From Dreissena polymorpha (taxonomy: Eukaryota > Mollusca > Bivalvia > Myida > Dreissenidae): a stretch of DNA of 64,000 bases. Location of the stretch: positions 88,615,676 through 88,679,675 of the forward strand of contig NC_068360.1 in the NCBI RefSeq assembly GCF_020536995.1. The letters are read 5' to 3'. Below are positions 56,401 through 64,000 of this stretch, piece after piece. Every line of letters starts with the position of its first letter. Position 1 is the first letter of the stretch. The notes beneath the pieces were generated by a model. The model did no database searches and was not told the DNA's origin. It was given only the letters and a program-made list of their open reading frames with translations. Both the position numbers and the translations under genes were made by a program.

Positions 56401-59400
56401 CTCATTGTTCAGTTCCCTCAATGATCGTGTCTTAATTTTTCTCAATAATCGCGCATAAATTCTCTATGTTCTCTCATTGTTCTATTCTGTCAGTGGTTGC
56501 GTATAAGTTTTCTTTGTTCTTTTCGTGGTAAGTTCTCTCAATGATCGCGTATAAGTTCTCTTAAGTTCTCTCAGTGTTTAGTTCTCTTAATGATCGCGTT
56601 TTAAGTTCTCTCAGTTATGGTGTATAAGTGCGCAAAGTTCTCTCAGTGTTAAGTTCTCTCATTGCCCGCGTTTTAATTTGTCTCTGTGATCGCCTGTTAA
56701 GTTCTGTCAGTGATCGCGTCCTAATTTCTCTCAATTATCGCGTATAAGTTCTCTATGTTCTCTCATTGTTCAGTTCTCTCAATGATCGCGTCTTAATTTC
56801 TCTCAATAATCGTGCATAAGTTATCTATGTTCTCATTGTTCAGTTCTTTCAATGATCGTGTCTTAATTTTTCTCAATAATCGCGCATAAATTCTCTATGT
56901 TCTCTCATTGTTCTGTTCTCTCAGTGGTTGCGTATAAGTTTTCTTTGTTCTTTTTGTGGTAAGTTCTCTCAATGATCGCGTATAAGTTCTCTTAAGTTCT
57001 CTCAGTGTTTAGTTCTCTTAATGATCGCGTCTTAAGTTCTCTCAGTTATAGTGTATAAGTTTGTAAAGTTCTCTCAGTGTTAAGTTCCCTCATTGACGGC
57101 GTTTTAATTTGTCTCTGTGATCCCGTGTTAAGTTCTGTCAGTGGTCGCGTCCTTATTTCTCACAATAATCGCGTATAAGTTCTCTATATTCTCTCATTGT
57201 TCAGTTCTCTCAATGATCGCATCTTAATTTCTCTCAAAAATTGCGTATAAGTTCTCTATGTTCTCTCATTGTTCAGTTCTCTCAATGATCGTGTTTTAAT
57301 TTTTCTCAATAATCGCGCATAAATTCTCTATGTTCTCTCATTGTTCTATTCTCTCAGTGGTCGCGTATAAGTTTTCTTTGTTCCTTTCGTGGTAAGTTCT
57401 CTCAATGATCGCGTATAAGTTCTCTTAAGTTCTCTCAGTGTTTAGTTCTCTTAATGATCGCGTTTTAAGTTCTCTCAGTTATGGTGTATAAGTGCGCTAA
57501 GTTCTCTCAGTGTTAAGTTCTCTCATTGCCCGCGTTTTAATTTGTCTCTGTGATCGCCTGTTAAGTTCTGTCAGTGATCGCGTCCTAATTTCTCTCAATT
57601 ATCGCGTATAAGTTCTCTATGTTCTCTCATTGTTCAGTTCTCTCAATGATCGCGTCTTAATTTCTCTCAATAATCGCGCATAAGTTCTCTATGTTCTCAT
57701 TGTTCAGTTCTTTCAATGATCGTGTCTTAATTTTTCTCAATAATCGCGCGTAAATTCTCTATGTTCTCTCATTGTTCTGTTCTCTCAGTGGTCGCGTATA
57801 AGTTTTCTTTGTTCTTTTTGTGGTAAGTTCTCTCTATGATCGCGTATAAGTTCTCTTAAGTTCTCTCAGTGTTTAGTTCTCTTAATGATCGCGTCTTAAG
57901 TTCTCTCAGTTATCGTGTATAAGTGCGCTAAGTTCTCTCAGTGTTAAGTTCTTTCATTGCCCGCGTTTTAATTTGTCTCTGTGATCGCCTGTTAAGTTCT
58001 GTCAGCGGTCGCGTCCTTATTTCTCACAATAGTCGCGTATAAGTTCTCTATATTCTCTCATTGTTCAGTTCTCTCAATGATCGCATCTTAATTTCTCTCA
58101 ATAATCGCGCATAAGTTCTCTATGTTCTCTCATTGTTCAGTTCTCTCAGTGGTGGCGTATAAGTTTTCTTTGTTGTCTTCGTGTTAAGTTATCTCATTGA
58201 TCGCGTATAAGTTCTCTAAGTTCTCTCAGTTTTTAGTTCTCTTAATGATCGCGTCTTAAGTTCTCTCAGTTATCGGGTATAAGTGCGCTAAGTTCTCTCA
58301 GTGTTAGGTTCTCTCATTGACCGTGTGTTAATTTGTCTCTGTTATCGCGTGTTAAGTTCTAACTAAGTTCCAACCTAATTTCTCTCAATAATCGCGTATA
58401 AGTTCTCTATATTCTCTCATTGTTCAGTTCTCTCAATGATCGCTTATTAATTTGTCTCTGTGATCACGTGTTAAGTTTTGTCAATGGTCGCATCCTAATT
58501 TCTCTCAATAATCTGGTATAAGTTCTCTATGTTCTCTCATTGTTCAGTTCTCTCAATGATCGCGTCATAATTTCTCTCAATAATCGCGTATAAGTTCTCT
58601 ATGTTCTCACATTGTTCAGTTTTCTCAATGATCGTGTCTTGATTTTTCTCAATAATCCCGCATAAATTCTCTATGTTCTCTCATTGTTTTGTTCTCTCAG
58701 TGGTCGCATATAAGTTTTCTTTGTTCTTTTCGTGGTCAGTTCTCTCAATGAACGCGTATAAGTTCTCTTAAGTTCACTCAGTGTTTAGTTCTCTTAATGA
58801 TCGCGTCTTAAGTTCTCTCAGTTATCGTGTATAAGTGCGCTAAGTTCTCTCAGTGTTAAGTTCTCTCATTGCCCGCGTTTTAATTTGTCTCTGTGATCGC
58901 CTGTTAAGTTCTGTCAGTGATCGCGTCCTAATTTCTCTCAATTATCGGGTATAAGTTCTCTATGTTCTCTCATTGTTCAGTTCTCTCAATGATCGCATCT
59001 TAATTTTTCTCAATAATTGCGCATAAGTTCTCTATGTTTTGTAATTGTTCAGTTCTCTCAGTGGTCGCGTATAAGTTTTCTTTGTTTTCTTTGTATTAAG
59101 TTCTCTCAATGATCGCGTATAAGTTCTCTAAGTTCTGTCATTGTTTAGTTCTCTTAATAATCGCGTCTTAAGTTCTCTCAGTTATCGTGTATAAGTTCGT
59201 AAAGTTCTTTTAGTGTTAAGTTCGCTCATTGACAGCGTTTTAATTTGTCCTTGTGATAGCGTGTTAAGTTCTGTCAGTGGTCGCGTCCTTATTTCTCACA
59301 ATAATCGCGTATAAGTTCTCTATGTTCTCTCATTGTTCAGTTCTCTCAATGATCGCATCTTAATTTTTCTCAATAATTGCGCATAAGTTCTCTATGTTTT

Positions 59401-62367
59401 GTAATTGTTCAGTTCTCTCAGTGGTCGCGTATAAGTTTTCTTTGTTTTCTTTGTATTAAGTTCTCTCAATGATCGCGTATAAGTTCTCTAAGTTCTCTCA
59501 GTGTTTAGTTCTCTTAATAATCGCGTCTTAAGTTCTCTCAGTTATCGTGTATAAGTTCGTAAAGTTCTCTCAGTGTTAAGTTCCCACATTGACGGCGTTT
59601 TAATTTGTCTCTGTGATTGCGTGTTAAGTTCTGTCAGTGGTTGCGTCCTTATTTCTCACAATAATCATGTATAAGTTCTCTATATTCTCTCATTGTTCAG
59701 TTCTCTCAATGAGTGTCTTAATTTCTCTCGATAATCGCGCATAAGTTCTCTTTGTTCTCTCATTGTTCAGTTCTCTCAGTGGTGGCGTATAAGTTTTCTT
59801 TGTTCTCTTCGTGTTAAGTTATCTCAATGATCGCGTATAAGTTCTCTAAGTTCTCTCAGTTTTTAGTTCTCTTAATGATCGCGTCTTAAGTTCTCTCAGT
59901 TATCGTGTATAAGTGCGCTAAGTTCTCTCAGTGTTAGGTTCTCTCATTGACCGTGTGTTAATTTGTCTCTGTTATCGCGTGTTAAGTTCTAACTAAGTTC
60001 CAACCTAATTTCTCTCAATAATCGCGTATAAGTTCTCTATATTCTCTCATTGTTCAGTTCTCTCAATGATCGCTTATTCATTTGTCTCTGTGATCACGTG
60101 TTAAGTTTTGTCAATGGTCGCATCCTAATTTCTCTCAATAATCGGGTATAAGTTCTCTATGTTCTCTCATTGTTCAGTTTTCTCAATGATCGCGTCATAA
60201 TTTCTCTCAATAATCGCGCATAAGTTCTCTATGTTCTGTAATTGTTCAGTTCTCTCAGTGGTTGCGTATACGTTTTTCTTTGTTGTCTTCGTGTTAAGTT
60301 CTCTCAATGATCGCGTATAAGTTCTCTAAGTTCTGTCAGTGTTTAGTTCTCTTAATAATCGCGTCTTAAGTTCTCTCAGTTATCGTGTATAAGTTCGTAA
60401 AGTTCTCTCAGTGTTAAGTTTCCTCATTGACGGCGTTTTAATTTGTCTCTGTGATCGCGTGTTAAATTCTGTCAGTGGTCGCGTCCTTATTTCTCACAAT
60501 AATCGTGTATAAGTTCTCTATATTCTCTCATTGTTCAGTTCTCTCAATGATCGTGTCTTAATTTCTCTCAATAATCGCGCATAAGTTCTCTATGTTCTCT
60601 CATTGTTCAGTTCTCTCAGTGGTGGCGTATAAGTTTTCTTTGTTCTCTTCGTGTTAAGTATTCTCAATGATCGCGTATAAGTTCTCTAAGTTCTCTCAGT
60701 TTTTAGTTCTCTTAATGATCGCGTCTTATGTTCTCTCAGTCATCGTGTATAAGTGCGCTAAGTTCTCTCAGTGTTAGGTTCTCTCATTGACCGTGTGTTA
60801 ATTTGTCTCTGTAATTGCCTGTTAAGTTCTAACTAAGTTCCAACCTAATTTCTCTCAATAATCGCGTATTAGTTCTCTATATTCTCTCATTGTTCAGTTC
60901 TCTCAATGATCGCATCTTAATTTCTCAATAATCGCGCATAAGTTGTCTATGTTCTCTCATTGTTCAGTTCTCTCAATGATCGTGTCTTAATTTTTCTCAA
61001 TAATCGCGCATAAATCTCTATGTTCTCTCATTGTTCTGTTCTCTCAGTGGTCACGTATAAGTTTTCTTTGTTCTTTTCGTGGTAAGTTATCTCAATGATC
61101 GCGTTAAAGTTCTCTTCAGTTCTCTAAGTGTTAAGTTCTCTTAATGATCGCGTCTTAAGTTCTCTCAGTTATCGTGTATAAGTGCGCTAAGTTCTCTCAG
61201 TGTTAAGTTCTTTATTGCCCGCGTTTTAATTTGTCTCTGTGATCGCCTGTTAATTTTTGTCTGTGGTTGCGTCCTTATTTCTCACAATAATCGCGTATAA
61301 GTTCTCTATATTCTCTCATTGTTCAGTTCTCTCAGTGATCGCGTCTTAATTTCTCTCAATAATCGCGCATAAGTTCTCTTTGTTCTCTCATTGTTCTGTT
61401 CTCTCAGTGGTCGCGTATAAGTTTTCTTTGTTCTTTTCGTGGTAAGTTCTCTCAATGATCCAGTATAAGTCCTCTTTAAGTTCTCTCAGAGTTTAGTTCT
61501 GTTAATGATCGCGTCTTAAGTTCACTCAGTTATCGTGTACAAGTGCGCAAAGTTCTCTCAGTGTTAAGTTCTGTCATTTCCCGCGTTTTAATTTGTCTCT
61601 GTTATCGCCTGTTAAGTTCTGTCAGTGGTCGTGTCCTTATTTCTCACAATAATCCGGTATAAGTTCTCTTTATTCTCTCATTGTTCAGTTCTCTCAATGA
61701 TCGCGTCTTAATTTCTCTCAATAATCGCGCATAAGTTCTCTATGTTCTCTCATTGTTCAGTTCTCTCAGTGGTGGCGTATAAGTTGTCTTCGTGTTAAGT
61801 TATCTCAATGATCGCGTATAAATTCTCTAAGTTCTCTCAGTTTTTAGTTTTCTTAATGATCGCGTCTTAAGTTGTCTCAGTTATCGTGTATAAGTGCGCT
61901 AAGTTCTCTCAGTGGTAGGTTCTCTCATTGACTGTGTGTTAATTTGTCTCTGTAATCGCGTGTTAAGTTCTAACTAAGTTCCAACCTAATTTCTCTCAAT
62001 AATCGCGTATTAGTTCTCTATATTCTCTCATTGTTCAGTTCTCTCAATGATCGCGTATTAATTTCTCTAAGTAATCGTGTATAAGTGCGCTAAGTTCTCT
62101 CAGTGTTAAGTTCTCTCATTGACCATGTGTTAATTTGTCTCTGTAATGGAGTGTTAAGTTCTTACCAAGTTCTTACCTAATTTCTCTCAAAAATCGCGTA
62201 TAAGTTCTTTAAGTTCTCTCAGTGTTAAGTTCTCTCAATGATCGCGTCTTAAGTTCTCTCAGTTATCGCGTATAAGTGCTCTATGTTCTCTCAGTGTTAA
62301 GTTCTCTCAGTGATCGCATCTAAATTTTTCTTATTGATCGCGTATATGTTCTTATTTTTCTATCAAT

Positions 62368-62575
62368 GTGAAGTTGGAAACACGATTGACCCCTTAACAG
62401 CCAAATACCTCCCGAAATACACCCTGAAATGCACCCAAATGCACCCAAATTCGCTCAAAATACCCAAATACTCATAATTTTGGCAGGTTAGGGTTAGAGT
62501 TAGGGTTAGGTTAGGGTAAGGTTAGGGTATTTTGAGAGTATATTGGGTACTTTGAGCATATTTGGGGGGGGGTCT
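62368..62575 (+). repeat. Non-satellite island with degenerate telomeric repeats, copy 2
   Basis: Nearly identical to 53241-53447, including the same TTAGAG and TTAGGGTAAGG irregularities (62486-62528). The G run is longer by two bases. It is a duplicate of the first island carried by the 9.13-kb block. Confidence 0.9.
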
Positions 62576-64000
62576 AAGGTTTTCTCAGTTATCATGTATA
62601 AGTGCTCTAAGTTCTATCAGTGTTAAATTCTCTCAACAATAGCGTCTTAATTTTTCTCATTGATAACATCTTATTTTCTCTCAGTAATTGCATATAAGTT
62701 CTCTCAGTTCTCTCAGTGTTTATTTCTCTCAATGATCGCGTCTTAAGTTCTCTCAGTTATCATGTATAAGTTCGCTAAGTTCTCTCAGTGTTTAGTTCTC
62801 TCATTGTCAGCGTTTTAATTTGTCTCTGAGATCGCGTGTTAAGTTCTGTCAGTGGTCGCGTCCAAATTTCTCACAATAATCGCATATAAGTTCTCTATAT
62901 TCTCTTATTGTTCAGTTCTCTCAATGATCGCGTCTTAATTTCTCTCAATAATCGCGCATAAGTCCTCTATGTTCTGTAATTGTTCAGTTCTCTCAGTGGT
63001 CGCGTATAGGTTTTCTTTGTTGTCTTCGTGTTAAGTTCTCTCAATGATCGCGTATAAGTTCTCTAAGTTCTCTCAGTGTTTAGTTCTCTTAATAATCTCG
63101 TCTTAAGTTCTCTCAGTTATCGTGTATAAGTTCGTAAAGTTCTCTCAGTGTTAAGTTCCCACATTGACGGCGTTTTAATTTGTCTCTGTGATCGCGTGTT
63201 AAGTTCTGTCAGTGGTCGCGTCATTTCTCACAATAATCGCGTATAAGTTCTCTATATTCTCTCATTGTTCAGTTCTCTCAATGATCGCGTCTTAATTTCT
63301 CTCAATAATTGCGTATAAGTTCTCTATGTTCTCTCATTGTTCAGTTCTCTCAATGATCGTGTCTAAATTTTTCTCAATAATCGCGCATAAATTCTCTATG
63401 TTCTCTCATTGTTCTATTCTCTCAGTGGTCGCGTATAAGTTTTCTTTGTTCTTTTCGTGGTAAGTTCTCTCAATGATCGCGTATAAGTTCTCTCAGTGTT
63501 TAGTTGTCTTAATGATCGCGTCTTAAGTTCTCTCAGTTATCATGTATAAGTGCGCTAAGTTCTCTCAGTGTTAAGTTCTCTCATTGCCCGCGTTTTAATT
63601 TGTCTCTGTGATTGCCTGTTAAGTTCTGTCAGTGATCGCTGTCCTAATTTCTCTCAATTATCGCGTATAAGTTCTCTATGTTCTCTCATTGTTCAGTTGT
63701 CTCAATGATAGCGTCTTAATTTCTCTCAATAATCGCGCATAAGTTCTCTTTGTTCTGTAATTGTTCAGTTCTCTCAGTGGTCGTGTATAGGTTTTCTTTG
63801 TTGTCTTTGTGTTAAGTTCTCTCAATGATCGCGTATAAGTTCTCTAAGTTCTCTCAGTGTTTAGATTCTCTTAATAATCGCGTCTTAAGTTCTCTCAGTT
63901 ATCGTGTATAAGTTCGTAAAATTGTCTCAGTGTTAAGTTCCCTCATTGACGGCGTTTTAATTTGTCTCTGTGATCGCGTGTTAAGTTCTGTCAGTGGTCG

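Larger units (their letters stand above)
40262..64000. repeat. Hierarchical satellite array, at least 23.7 kb, runs off the window
   Basis: It is built from monomers of about 23 bp (AAGTTCTCTCAATGATCGCG plus TAT) alternating with 26-bp forms (AAGTTCTCTA plus AGTTCTCTCAGTGTTT). Variant monomers recur in a fixed order, giving higher-order units of several hundred bases, and larger blocks are duplicated on the kilobase scale. The left edge (40262-41000) is the most divergent. No frame of 60 codons or more exists in the array, because TAA occurs in most monomers on the plus strand. CpG-bearing GATCGCG is conserved. No gene is seen within. Confidence 0.97.
49732..64000. repeat. Larger duplication with about 9.13-kb offset
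   Basis: The private variant of the satellite, the non-satellite island and the flanks around 49.7-54.9 kb recur around 58.6-64.0 kb (offset 9127 at the island and at 52845/61972; 9134 at 50934/60068). The second copy runs to the window edge and differs by small indels. Confidence 0.85.

Noticed and set aside
40262-64000. CRISPR-like repeat-spacer array
   Set aside because: The spacing is filled by related monomers, not unique spacers, and the context is eukaryotic.
1-64000. LTR retrotransposon or virus-derived element
   Set aside because: No paired long terminal repeats, gag/protease/integrase or capsid-like frames were recognised anywhere in the window.

Overview
The window looks like a eukaryotic contig from a mollusc, most likely a bivalve. 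The genus cannot be fixed from sequence alone. It is AT-rich, has no bacterial-type gene packing, and is dominated by repeats: a LINE with an endonuclease-RT-RNase H layout, tRNA-derived SINEs, hairpin-headed elements rich in GTCCGTCC and AAGGTCA motifs, and a large satellite. The only host gene body I can support is a multi-exon, minus-strand gene of the von Willebrand factor D and EGF domain (VWDE-like) type at about 15.66-23.34 kb. It carries several in-frame stops, a frameshift and an internal exon duplication, so I call it a pseudogene or null allele.

Layout. 0-0.7 kb: a short hairpin-headed repeat element. 0.7-2.9 kb: AT-rich sequence with microsatellites and no gene. 2.9-7.33 kb: a nearly full-length but mutated I/Jockey-type LINE with a target-site duplication. 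7.4-15.6 kb: AT-rich, no host gene, with two diverged repeat copies, a G-quadruplex-capable tract and a minus-strand LINE RT relic near 12.3-12.7 kb. 15.66-23.34 kb: the VWDE-like pseudogene, at least 13 recognisable exons ending in a transmembrane exon and a cytoplasmic tail exon. 23.5-24.0 kb: a TATA-like box and a plus-strand exon-like segment encoding a 2A-like NPGP peptide next to a splice donor. 24-28.2 kb: tRNA-like relics, a 206-bp foldback element, degenerate repeats and one exon-like block.

28.2-38.3 kb is a stack of hairpin-headed elements. They share a 5' hairpin, a short inverted match between the two ends, a GTCC-type microsatellite, an internal tandem array and a 3' CTTGTT end. 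This is the structure expected of non-autonomous Helentron/Helitron-like (HINE/pearl-like) elements. One of them (30874-35046) sits inside another with no target duplication and itself carries an 828-bp hAT-type miniature element with perfect TIRs and an 8-bp TSD. Several internal arrays are dense in AGGTCA nuclear-receptor half-sites.

38.3-40.1 kb holds a CTG-rich tandem repeat, a SINE and a 40-bp repeat. From about 40.26 kb to the window end (23.7 kb) there is one hierarchical satellite built from roughly 23/26-bp monomers. It has multi-kilobase internal duplications and two copies of a non-satellite island containing degenerate TTAGGG telomere-like repeats. No LTR retrovirus-like element, CRISPR array or functional RNA gene was recognised.
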